64,000 bases of DNA from Euptelea pleiosperma (lineage: Eukaryota > Streptophyta > Magnoliopsida > Ranunculales > Eupteleaceae). Where the stretch lies: NCBI GenBank assembly GCA_035048495.1, contig CM068546.1, forward strand, positions 35,730,674 through 35,794,673. Reading direction: 5' to 3'. This document shows positions 50,300 through 61,800 of the stretch, in pieces. The stretch's first letter is position 1; the number at the start of each line of letters is the position of its first letter. A program made the position numbers and the translations under genes. The notes under the pieces are model-generated. The model saw only the letters and a program-made list of their open reading frames with translations, had not been told where the DNA came from and ran no database searches.

Positions 50300-53065
50300 A
50301 TGGCATCGTCTGCAATAAAACCTGGTGCATTGGTTGCTCTACAAGACCTACACCCATCTTCTCCTTTCTTTAAGCAAGGGGCTTCACTTCGAGTTACTGG
50401 AAAGTTGGTAACAGTACCCATTCCACTTATTTGAAGTTGATTCTTTTCAGTTATTTATTTGTGTATTTGTGTGTTTCTTTGATTTTCTTTCCCTTCTGTA
50501 AAATTCTCCAATGACATGTACAATAGAAGACTTCAATGTTTAGCATTAGTCATGATTACTATGGCGAGTTTGCGTCCTAAACATAAATTATTAAATTAAA
50601 GTTTCAACTCTCAAGGATACAGAAATTGAAGAATCTTGACGTCTCAATTGCATACTGGTAACCATCGAAATAGAACGCGATTTCCTTACGGTTGGGATGA
50701 TCATATTATGTCTGGTTCTGCATGGATAGCTGTATCCTCTTTAAGCATGAGCATGAGTAATTCCCAAGAAAGCGTTAAAGCATATTAGCATGAATAAAAG
50801 CTATTGGTGAAAACAAGGATGTTGTTACGGAGAAGCATAGCATCATAAATGCAGGCAAGTCTGGAACAGAAGGTGATAAGAGCATCATATAAGTGGAGGC
50901 AGACCAGATTGGAGCCACTACCCTAACTCTGTTTTAACTATGCACCTAGTACGCTATACTTGCGGCATCCTAGGGATGGAGAAACTCAAGAGAACACCAT
51001 TTTCAGATTTCACCTTAATCTCTGCAATTGGATCATTGAAAATTAACAATCATCCAATCTGGTTGGTTTTGGACATGGGAGATCTTGTCGGCAGGTGCTA
51101 TCAAATGCTGGACCTCGACCTGTGCATTTGGCAACATGTATGGTTACTCCCTTAATAGATGGTTATTGCCGTTGACTACTCAGGCCTCATATTTACCCTT
51201 TTATCATATGCTAAGTATGGTAGTATATAAGCATACTATTGGTTAATCTCTTTTTATTGTTCTTGGTCTGTACACCCGTCGTCATCATAAGCCTTTTTTC
51301 CCAATGGTATGGGGTCGGCTGCACGAATCTTGTTCCTTCATTCAATCTTGTCTAAAGCCATCTCTTCCGTTAATGCAAGTTTCTTAAAATCTCCTCTCAA
51401 ACCTCACTCCACATCCGTTTTGGCCTTCACCTCGTCCTTTTAGGCCCTTCGACTTATACATTCCTCCTCATCGGTGTTGTCATTGGTCTTCATTGTACAT
51501 AACCAAACCATCTCAATCGACTTTTCCTCATTTTGTCACTTATTGGGCTACTCCAATATTTTCACGAATGTGTACATTTCTAATTTTGTCTTCCTTGTCT
51601 TACCACACGTCCATTTCAACATTCTCACTCGACTATACTCATTTTATGAACATGTTGTTTCTTGATTATCCAACATTCTGCTCCGTAAAGCATTATTGGT
51701 CTTATTGCCGTCTTATAGAATTTTCTTTTCGGTCTGATTAGCACGCGCCGATCACATAGCACTCTAGAAGCACATCTCCGCTTTAGCCACCCCGCTATAA
51801 TTCCATGGGCAACATCCTCCCCAATCTCTCAGTCCTTATGAATAATAAAACTAAAGTAATGAAATTGGTCACTTCGAGGTATCTCTTGGTTGTCAATTTT
51901 AATTGGCAGATCATCTTTATGTTCATCCTTACTAAAATTGCATTTCATATACTCTGCCTTGGTTCGACTTATTTTAAAACATTTAGATTCCAAAGCATTC
52001 CTGCAGAATTCTAGTTTTGAATTTACCTTGTCCCTAGTCTCGTCAACTAATACAATGTCATTTGCAAATAATGTATACCAGGGGACCTCATCTTGGATAT
52101 GAATAGTTACTTCATCTATAACTGAAGCAAATAAGTATTGACTTAGGGCTGGTCCTTGGTATAATATCCCACTGTAGTTGAAAACTCATTTGTCTCACCA
52201 CCAATTTTCCTATCATTAGTTATTGCTCCATCATACAGATCTTTAGTGATGTCAATATATCCATTTGGGGCTCCCTCCTTTCCCAATGCCCGTCAAATTA
52301 ACTCTCAATTAATTTAATCATACGCTATTTCTAAGTCAATAAAGACCATGTGGAGATTCGTTCTCTTTTCTCTGAACCTTTCCATCATTTGTCTAAGTAA
52401 TAAGATTTCCTCGATGGTCGACCTTCCTAGCATGAATCCAAATTGGTTTTCAGATATCCATGTCTTTTGCCTTAATTTTTGCTCAATTGCATCTTGCCCA
52501 TAGTTTTCTAGTGTGGCTCATAAGTTTGATGCTATGGTAATTTGTGTGACTCTTTACATCTCATTTATTCTTGTATATAGGCACTACAATACTTTTTCTC
52601 CATTCGTATGGTATTTTTCTTGATTTCTCAAACACTTGGTAAACTTGTATAGATAGAAAAATACATAAAAAGTTCAAAACTACAGCCACATGGAAGCTTA
52701 CTTTCACTGGTGTTCCTATTAGGCTACACGAGTATTCCGTAGAGACTGCCATTGCTGTAATTGTTGACGGAAATGTCAACCTAAAAATTGACACCCAGCA
52801 CCTGAGGGACCTCAATTTCCGTGTTGGCTCGGTCTACCAATTCATTGGTGAACTACTCATTAAACCTAATAATGAGGTAAGGAATGTAAACTCTCCCTTT
52901 GAGGACTCTCTGCCTTTGGATAGTTTCTCACCTGTGCTGTTTCAGGCTGTCCTGCAGGCACGTGTGGGGAGGAATGTGGATGGCATTGACCTCAATCTCT
53001 ATTACCAGTCACTGCAGCTCTTGAGACAATTCCAAGCTGATCACATGAATGATCGAACAACTTAA
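50300..53065 (+). CDS. TEN1: CST complex subunit TEN1
   Basis: Three coding exons: 50300-50403, 52723-52876 and 52946-53065. They join in phase (104, 154 and 120 nt) to give 125 aa, the normal plant TEN1 length. Diagnostic stretches are SSPFFKQGASLRVTGKLHEY (split over intron 1), VETAIAVIVDG, IDTQHLRDLNFRVGSVYQFI, GELLIKPNNE and VLQARVGRNVDGIDLNLY. Family knowledge: TEN1 is a small OB-fold protein that joins STN1 and CTC1 in the CST complex, which protects telomeres and helps C-strand fill-in; the Arabidopsis mutant is mdo1. The exon 1 donor was set at AAA|GTTGGT because that restores Lys-Leu-His-Glu-Tyr. A stronger-looking GTAACA donor 4 nt later would need a weak acceptor and lose residues. 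Intron 1 (2.3 kb) contains an antisense RTE LINE fragment. An out-of-frame ATG at 50289 opens a short upstream frame overlapping the start. Confidence 0.92.
51290..52640 (-). pseudogene. RTE-type LINE reverse transcriptase fragment in TEN1 intron 1
   Basis: Minus strand, broken frames: PYEWRKSIVVPIYKNK, SENQFGFMLGRSTIEEILLL, HMVFIDLEIAYD, and FANDIVLVDETRDKVNSKLE. These are the RT fingers and palm of plant RTE elements. The catalytic FADD reads FAND (codon at 52062-52060), several stops occur, and the endonuclease is absent. It is antisense to TEN1 and ends in TCATCATAAGCC-like 3' terminal sequence near 51290. Confidence 0.8.
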
Positions 53066-53629
53066 TCCAGTATTTTTCTGTTATGCAAGATTCAGCTTGG
53101 GAATTAGAATATCAACTTTCTGAGTCTTTTTTTTTTAAGAAAAGGAGGTGTCGAGTTTATAAATATTTGTATGGTTGTGAATAAGTTTTCTAGAAATGAT
53201 TTTTGCATATAAATGTCAACTTTTTCTGTATCAATACTTTCCAACATACAAATCCTTTTTCTGTAGAACTTTTTGTTGATCACTATACAGAGCCTTAGTT
53301 TATCTACTGAATAGATGAAGAATGATAATTGACTTCTCCTCTGGTCTTCAGCCCAAGGTGAGGGTCTTCTTCCGGTGGACCCTGATACATCTTATGGTCA
53401 GATCAACAACAATGGGTCACGATCTCCTGAAGTTTCCAAGATACCCGTACTCATTTCAGGGTATTAGATGCGTATGGTGTCTTTTGTTTTTGGGTAACAA
53501 AATAAAGCTTAATTTGAATGTCCTCTGCGCTTATTTTTCTGCAAAGTGGAAAAAAATTATAAATACAATATTTTAAATCCTGGACCGGACTAGTCAGTTG
53601 AACTCGCTGAACTGTCCCCCAAAACAGCT

Positions 53630-53930
53630 CCAGTTGATCATATTGGTCAGTTGAACTGGTGAATTGACCCACAAAAGAGCTCCAATTCGAATGTACTGGG
53701 TTGACCTGCCCACCCCCTATTCTGCTTCATTAACCGGTCTGGGTTTAAAAACACTTGGATAAAACCATTCTAGCTGCAAGAAATGAATAGCTTCACTTCA
53801 ACATTCCGGTCAGTTGAACTGGTGATTGACCCACAAGAAGCTCCAAGTTGACATCCATCCACTATTCCTGTTGGATAACCGGTCTGGGTTTAACAAACAC
53901 TGGTATAAAACCATTCTACTTACAAGATAC
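53630..53930. repeat. Diverged tandem duplication
   Basis: GGTCAGTTGAACTGGTGAATTG, GACCCACAA, AACCGGTCTGGGTTTAA and AAAACCATTCTA occur in the same order at 53645-53775 and 53809-53925. Confidence 0.6.
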
Positions 53931-54151
53931 GTCTGTCGTTAATGGTCTAGAAGGTTTGATTGGAAAAATGAGGACGCTTCAGTCAAATGACCACCTATGT
54001 GGGGTTGGGTAATTGAGTTGGGCGCTGGTGAACAAAAAGTTTCCCTTTCTCATGTATGTGCCCGCTGAGAATTTTTTTTTTCTTTGGATCATTTTTTCCT
54101 GTGGAGCGCATAAGATGCACCCTTTCACATACTTTCTCGGCCCACTAAATA

Positions 54152-54475
54152 GGGGTGTCAATTCGACCCATTTAACCGGAGCCGAAAATTGCAGTTCTGG
54201 TTCCACATTTTTGGGAATTGACTAAATAAGAATGGGAAACCAACCAATAATAACAGTTCTAGTTCTGGGTAGTTTGATATTGGAACCAAACCGAACCTAT
54301 ATATAATGTTAAAACATATAAATAGTTAAAATTGTCATTTTATCAAGATTGGAACTGATGTACCAGGTACCGAAATCAATCAGAATCAAATAATCTGTTC
54401 CTGTTTTTGATCCATTATTTTGAGAACCGGAACCAATATGAACAGGAAACGAAAGAACCGACAATTGACACCCCT
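54152..54475. mobile_element. MITE with TAGGGGTGTCAATT termini
   Basis: AGGGGTGTCAATTCG on the left and GACAATTGACACCCCT on the right. The interior is rich in GAACCGGAACC-like words. A target duplication could not be set. Confidence 0.55.
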
Positions 54476-55152
54476 ACAATTAACCCATGACTGATCACCA
54501 TTGACACCACAACCCACATAGCAATAATCAGCCTGATTAGTAATTTCTATACATTGGATTCAAAAAAAAAATTCATGGGATGATTTCTAGTCATGGGATT
54601 TGAAAAAAAAAATTGGATTCTCAGATTCAATAGCTAGAGATCACCAATCGGGTTGATTGTTGGTGTGCCGACTCCATAGGAAAAATGCTCCAGAAGACTC
54701 AATTTTTGTATGATTGTGATACAACCCTAAGAGCCGCACACAAGAAGAACTCACGATTCCCTCCTTAAATTAAAGAAGAATTGACGATTCCAAATTAATT
54801 AGATGGTTACATATCAATCTGCTTCCAAATTCCCGCAATAATCAAGACCACATGTATGAAAAGGAGACATTCTAAAAGTGATGTAGACCTCCCTCAACTT
54901 GTGGTCTTGACGACTGCATCACATTTGGGAGAAACTAAGTATGCAAATGTGGCCTTTGCATTCTAGTCTTTCCCATCAAATTTGATGCGCTTCACATTCC
55001 AGAAACTTTTTCCCACTCTTTTCTCTAGAATACTTTCTACAAGGATTTTGATTGGGTCACATTCTTTCTAAACCAACCAATGAAGTCCTCCGGTATATGT
55101 TTGGACGTTCGGGTTCCTAATATTATTTTATTAAAAACATTATTTAATTTTA

Positions 55153-55338
55153 GTGGTGATCACATGGTCCGGGCTCCATGTGCTGCCCACCAGCTGGCAC
55201 AATTTGATTGGTGTTGGACGCCTCGGCCGTGCTGTAGTCACTTTAACTAGTCCTTTAGCAGCCCGAGGTGTCCAACACCAATCAAAATTTGCCAGCTGTT
55301 GGGCACCACAGAGACCCCGGACCATATGATCACCATTC
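55153..55338. mobile_element. Mutator-like foldback MITE
   Basis: GGTGATCACATGGTCCGGG and CCCGGACCATATGATCACC form the ends, with inner arms TTTGATTGGTGTTGGACGCC and its inverse. Exact 9-bp duplications TTAATTTTA at 55144-55152 and 55339-55347. Confidence 0.75.
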
Positions 55339-55419
55339 TTAATTTTATTATAAAAATGACGTGAGTTGCTGGGAGCTTGGATGTCATTTCGAGAGAGAAA
55401 AATTCGCTGGTCCCGAGGT

Positions 55420-55650
55420 CCGTAAAACTTCGATGACAGGGCAGCAGATCACGGCACCTGGATTTTGTACGGTTGGACCACCTCGGCTTCACCGCACACG
55501 TACACAGGTGAGTGTTTTGGCAAAAAGAACTCAAGTACTCACCTGGGTACGTGTGGTGAGACGAGGTGACCGGTCCGTACAAAATACACGTGCCGAGATC
55601 TGCAGCCCTGTCATCTCCTTCGATGACAGGTCTCGGTCATCAAAGTTTTA
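55420..55650. repeat. Foldback element with stacked inverted repeats
   Basis: GTAAAACTTCGATGACAGGG and GATTTTGTACGGTTGGACC on the left, ACCGGTCCGTACAAAATAC, GCAGCCCTGTCATC and CATCAAAGTTTTAT on the right. The centre has GTACTCACCTGGGTACGTGTG. Layout as in 25300-25505. Confidence 0.55.
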
Positions 55651-55910
55651 TCCGGGGTCCCATCCCAAAATGTCTGACACGTACGCTTTGTTAACCACCC
55701 TTACCCAAGTAACCAAGGGTTTAACATGGGTTGGATTTAGGCCTCGTCATTTCGAGTCTTCACCGCCCCACATTTGATTCTTTCCTTTAACAAAGTCCTT
55801 CGAGATGACGCTTAACACAAAGAAGAAAACTCTTCGAGATGACGTAGCATCTTATTATTGAATTATGAGCAATAATAAAAAATGGGCCCCACACCTGATT
55901 CCCTACTTTC

Positions 55911-56088
55911 GAGTAAAACTTCTGTCACAATGGGATTACAAATCACACAAAACACAGCCAATGAGTTCTCGGCACGTACACCTAAAAAGAAAATACATGG
56001 GTACGTTGCAAAAGCACTTGTGTACGTGCCCAGAACTCATTGGCTGTGTTTGTGTGATTTATAATTTCGTGTGATAGAAGTTTTACTC
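55911..56088. mobile_element. 178-bp Mutator-like MITE, copy 3
   Basis: Same termini and length as the copies at 5993 and 8891, with perfect 9-bp duplications CCTACTTTC at 55902-55910 and 56089-56097. Confidence 0.88.
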
Positions 56089-56097
56089 CCTACTTTC

Positions 56098-57100
56098 ATT
56101 GTACCGACATCAACATGTGCTTTTATCATGGTCGCAGGCTGCATTTCAAACGTGATGTTATTTTCGTGATGGACATGCCTGCTCGATATTATTAAAATAG
56201 ATTAAAAGTCTGTTTGGATCTCCATTAGTGCACCAAAATAATTTCTTCATTTTTTAACATTAATTTTTATATTGGCCAGACAAAACAAACAGGCCCCAAA
56301 TTTAATGAGACCATTCATATTCTTCACCAAGACTTTGTTGGAATCAGCACCGTTCAACCAGGTCCCTTATTTAAAATGATACTGACCATCTGACCTATCA
56401 TGTGGTTTGGATGGTCAGATTAAACTATATGGTGATCTGTTCAAGGAAAGAAAAATTCTTGAATTGGGTCAATGAGTTACCTAGGAAACTTCCCACATAT
56501 GTATCACATTCTGAACGTGTGGTACTTATCGAGCGAGTTAGGCACCGGCTTAATCGATCGGTCCGATGTAGAAAATCTTCTTAGGTGGGACCTGATCTAA
56601 TTACAGGTCACACCAACCTCCAATATGATCCACATCTATACCTATGCTATGATAGAAACGGCCAAACAGGTACCTTAGATGGCTTTAGGTGAAGGCCTGT
56701 AATTTAATTGGTTCGTCCCAACAACCCCAAATAGGAAGTTGAGAAAGTGAGTTGTAAGTACTTTTGTGGCCCCACCAAACTACTTTTAGAACAATATGTG
56801 TTGATGTAGTGATTTGTAACCCTTCACAATCATAAAGTGGGGATTGAATTAATGAAATTAAAGTTGCAACCTAATAACGTCAAGTTTCCATGATTGAATA
56901 AAGACCACTTTCCTCTTTTTCATAGTCTTCCTTCCCTTCTTAGATTTTAATTCTATCCACAAGTTTCAACCGCTTTTTATTCTAGAATTTAGAATAAATT
57001 GATCTTGGGTCCCCATACAAGTGTGTATTTAATGCTACAACCTACATGCATGATGCATGTATTCAGTTTGTCAATGCTACCCTGTTACCCATTTTTTAGT
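56098..57100. other. Intergenic between TEN1 and PP2C, no gene seen
   Basis: AT-rich sequence without family-level protein similarity or clear repeats. Confidence 0.5.
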
Positions 57101-57107
57101 TTCAAAC

Positions 57108-57365
57108 CAAGGTTTTAAAAATGACCCCATATAACGTTTCAACGGTCCCATAATGTTACCGTTATGACGGCCGGGATTACGTCAGTCAAATCTAGTAAAA
57201 ATGGTTCAGAAAATAATATTTATCAAAAAACCTCAATACTAGTAAAAGATTTTTTTTTTCACAATAACGACCGTTATAATGGATATTCCATTTTTTTTTT
57301 TTTCAGTTTTGGCCTTAACATGGGAAAAAACTTAACAGGGTTTAGCAGTTACCTTTATAACGGAC
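57108..57365. mobile_element. hAT-like MITE, degenerate
   Basis: CAAGGTTTTAAAAATGACC at the left, ACCGTTATGACGGCCG and CGACCGTTATAATGG inside. The right end and target duplication are unclear. Confidence 0.4.
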
Positions 57366-57448
57366 GTCAAAGTTGATGACGGACCATATTATGAGCTACG
57401 TGGCATACTTTTATAGATCACTCACCGTGTTATGACCTACGTATCAAA

Positions 57449-57640
57449 AAAGGCTCAGGCTCTGCCCCCCCAGCCGTGGATTTCACGGATCCAATTGTGG
57501 ATGTCAACGCCCCAAAAATTAAAAATAAGTGATGCCAACTCGGCACTGATAACCACCGTTGGATTCTTGAAATCCACTGCCGAGCACACAAACATCAAAA
57601 GGGGTCAGAAAAAGGGGGTCCCTTGAGCCCGACCCATAAA
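57449..57640. repeat. Foldback element, GAGAATCCAACGG family
   Basis: GGCTCAGGCTCTGCCCCCCC and GTGGATTTCACGGATCC on the left; GTTGGATTCTTGAAATCC and GGTCCCTTGAGCCCGACCC inverted on the right. Confidence 0.5.
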
Positions 57641-58253
57641 AAATAGCATGATTAGCAATTTCAAACCTTTGGAGCTATGAACCCCAAAAATGCTCGAAAA
57701 ATAACCAATCTAACGCTTATAAATCACTAATTGGGCTAATTTTTTTTTGTCAGTATGTCCACCTAAAGTTGGGGGCAGTGGTCTCTAAGAATATGCCATA
57801 TGGCTCATAATGTGGTCCGTCGTCAATGGTCAAACAGACATCTGTCAGCAAAGTTCTGACTCAATTTATTTTAGAATCGATTCTATCCATAAATCATTCT
57901 AACCACAAATCACTTATTTAATTGTGTATTATAATCTCTTCTCTTGTATACCGACTTTGTGTAGAAAATTAAACAAACAGGATTAACTAATTAACTATTT
58001 AATTTCCCACAAAGCTTATCTAAAATGCGCTGTGATACGTGTCTTTGACGGGAGCTCCTCCTCTAATTTTCGCTCACCCAAAATGATCTTATTCCTCGTA
58101 CAACTCAACGATTAAATAAGGGTATTATGGTAAATTTTCACCGTTTTCATCGGTAAAGTTACTTTTTAGGCTTCTGAGCTGTGAACGTACAGACGCGCAG
58201 TGTTGTGTCGAGCAGGAGTAGGAACTTTGTTTTCTTCCCGCAAGTTAAAGAAG

Positions 58254-58376
58254 ATGGAGTGTAAAAAATCTGAAGCTTTTGAACCTCGAAATCTCAGCTC
58301 GAATTGCCGGGATTGCGTCAGAATCCGGCCGGGACAGATCTATAACCGCCGGAACAATCAGTTTCCGGCTCTGTAA
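58254..58376 (+). promoter_or_regulatory. Upstream ORF in the PP2C leader
   Basis: The ATG at 58254 opens a 40-codon frame (MECKKSEAFEPRN...) ending at 58376, about 460 bp before the PP2C start. A second ATG exactly 300 bp later (58554) begins with the same 12 bases, ATGGAGTGTAAA. The region is CT-rich and fits a transcribed leader. A donor at 58600 (CAT|GTAAGA) and acceptors near 58667 or 58766 could define a leader intron that removes neither ATG. Confidence 0.4.
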
Positions 58377-58837
58377 TTTCATTTTTTTTCCGACCAAAGC
58401 CGGAAAACGAGGTTTTGTTTCCATCTTTTTAGGTTTAAGTTTCTGTATGAAACACACTGTAATTGTGATAGATTAGAGCTATCTTTCACAAATACAAAAG
58501 AAATGTCTCCTTTTCTGTTAACTTCTTTTTTGGTTTCAAATTTTTGGAAAAAAATGGAGTGTAAAGAGCATTTGGTGTCGAAAATCCATGTAAGATTGAA
58601 TATTCTCTGCTTTTTCTTTTGGTGCTGTGAATGATTGAGCTTGACGTGTTTTTTAAATTCTTGCAGATTTATTGGTTTATAATTTTGGCTTTAAATTCTG
58701 AAATTCTTAGCTTTTTGAAGTTGAATTGCACTTTTATTCTATTGAAGAACATTCAATTTGCTTCAGGGAATTCCAGTTTTTTTCTCCTTGTTGATAATTT
58801 GAATGTTATTCCCAGTGATATTTGAGTTGGTGAGGCA

Positions 58838-61800
58838 ATGGGACATTTTTCGTCTCTGTTCAATGGGCTGGCGAGGTCTCTTTCCTTCAAAAGAGGGAGG
58901 AATTGTGGGAACGACCTTGGAAGAGATGTCTCGCAAGCGATGGCAAAAGAAGCAAAAAAGAACGATTTGATATTGCGTTCCTCTGGCAATGTTAGTGCCA
59001 AAGGTTCGAACAATTTTGCCTCACTTTTCTCAAAGAGAGGGAAGAAAGGAGTGAATCAGGATTGCTTCATTGTGTGGGAGGTAATGTTTATCTTGCCTGT
59101 GTTTGCAATTATTTTTATTTGATAAGTATAAAAGCTTTATTAGATGGGGACCTTTAAAGGCTGAGGAAGTCTACCAAAAGCCACAAAGAAAACAAAAGCA
59201 ACAACATTAAAAATGGTAAACAACACCAATCATCCCAACCATCTCCCTCTGCTAATCCCTCCCCCTACTAGCCAAATCTGACCATTTAAAGACGATGTCT
59301 TCAAATGTAATGCATTTCCCTTCCTCGTACAACTTCACCCAGAAACAAACCAATGCTTTGACCTCCGAGAAAATCTGCTCCATTTGCTGATTTTTGCTTT
59401 CAAACACCCTGTTATTCCTCTCCCTCTACAAGCCCCATATAACAGCTAAGGTGTCAACGCCCACATTCTCCTTCCAAGTCTTCCAAACTCCTTCCCTCTA
59501 CATGCCTGTGTTTACAATTTGATAAGCTTGCTATGTGGAATTGGGATTTTTGTTTTTGATTGGTAGAATTGGGATTTGAAATTGTTAAAGTATTGTAGCA
59601 GTTCTTAACTGAGAAATGTGAGCTTTGTTCGTTTGGTTGGTTGGTAGGAATTTGGATGCCAAGAAGACATGATCTTTTGCGGGGTGTTTGACGGGCATGG
59701 TCCATGGGGCCACTTTGTAGCAAAACAGATCAGGGAATCAATGCCATCATCTTTGCTATGCAATTGGCAGGAGACCCTTGCTCTAACTTCCCTTGACCCA
59801 GATTTTGACTTGGGATCAGATAAAAAGCTTCATCAATTTGATATATGGAAGCAATCCTACTTAAAGACTTGTGCTGCCATTGATCAGGAGCTCGAGCAAC
59901 ATCGCAGAATTGATTCCTTCAATAGTGGTACCACTGCTTTGACGATTGTCAGACAGGTAATGAGCAATTCTAGTTCTGTAATTGCTCGTAAATTACAGGA
60001 GGTGGTTTGTATTAGTAATTTATTTATTTATGTTGGCTGTTGAATTTCTATACTAGTATGTTTTATGTTCTATTTGTTGGTAAGTAATTTCTTTCTGATA
60101 TTTTTCTTGCTCTCTGTTAATAAAATGACTTGAAGTGTTAAAAATTTGTTTAAGACTAGAGCTTCCAGTGGCACAAGATGCTATATCTTTACTAGCTAAG
60201 ATGACAAACAAGAAGGCCTAGGCTCCTATAGACAGAATTTGCTTGACTTTTAATGAACATTCTTAGACACTGATATTTTTGGTGGGATTTCCTCTGAACT
60301 TAAGGGGAGCCCCTATTATGAAAAATATACAAAGAAAACTGTGTTTATGAAAGCAAAAGTTGTTTCAACTTTCTTATCCAAAAAAAAAAAAAGACAAATG
60401 TTGTTTTGTATTATTCTATTTATTGCTAATGGATAAACACTGAAGTGACTGAACAGACTAATTGTTTAGTTGAACAGAAGCCAAAGCTTTTCACTCATAG
60501 AGGAATGAGATACAATGTGAAAACTTTTGAACTGTTAATTAACCATGAGATGTTTATTTGGTGCTTGAGTCATGAAAGCCGAGAATAGAAAATGGTTTAA
60601 GTGCTCAACACCAAATTAAGTTCTATTTGGCATATTCAAGCCCTTTCAAGATTCTGGAAATTTCAAACAGAAGACAACAGAAAGAGAAAATTGTTAATGC
60701 AAAGTACCTCGTTCAAGGTGATCTACTGAAATTAGATTGTTGCAAAACCATTTCTTTGCATTTTGCAGTTTAACTGGATTCTAATGACAGTCCCATTTAC
60801 TGTGTAAACAAAGCTTGGCATAAGATCCACAATTCCCTTCACCTATCACAACATGTTTTCTCAAACTCTTGAAACATTGGTAGTGATAAGTTCAACCAGG
60901 CAATACAAAAATACTCTGTTCATCAAAAGATCTTTGTGTGAATTGCGCCTTCCTACCATTTGAAGCAAGGAACAGATCTCTGACATTTTTCACAAAGGGA
61001 GAAATCCCAATGACAGTCCAATACCATTTAGTAAATGGTTTAGTTGGCTATTAGCGTCCCACTGGTACATGTGCTGTCAATTCAAACCATCTACTAAATG
61101 GGCCATCCCTTCGATGAACCACAGCCAGATGTCACTCCTCTTGAACTTCTAACTGTCCAACTATTTGCTCAATTTTGCCTGTTCACTAGAGCTCACTGGA
61201 GCTATGGGAAGTTGTCCTCAGAAAATTTAATTGATTGGATGATTAATATTGTTTGATTGGAGTATTTTGTTATTATAAAATTTTATAAGTGTCATCTAGA
61301 GCCATTTTTGTGGTCTGAAGGTTTTGAACCTTAGACCTATTGGTTTGTTGCCTTTTGAAAATTTTGTCTCTTCTTAGTACACTTTACAAACTTTATAAAA
61401 AAAATTGAATGAAATCATGGAGGGAAACTTTAAATCCATTTATTAGTATGTGTGCATATTTTGTTGAAACTTTAGTCCCACATTGCTTAGGAGAAAAAGT
61501 TTTTGAGGATATAAAGGTGAAGGTTGGGCCTAAAGGGTGGATCCCTTCAGTCTCCCAATTTTGTGCCCCATGGGCACATCTCTACACAACCAAAAACACA
61601 TACACTGCACGTGCGCCGAGCTTGGACACGGGTCGTGGGCCGTGGGCCGTGGGTTCTAAAGGACAACCTATCTTCTTTATATAAAAGCGTTTTGAATTCC
61701 AGGTGTCTTTTAATAGGATGTTATAATTATTTAATTAAAATGTTAATGCACCTTTTCGAAAACGTCGTTACACCATTTGTTCTTGTCCATACTTCTTTAC

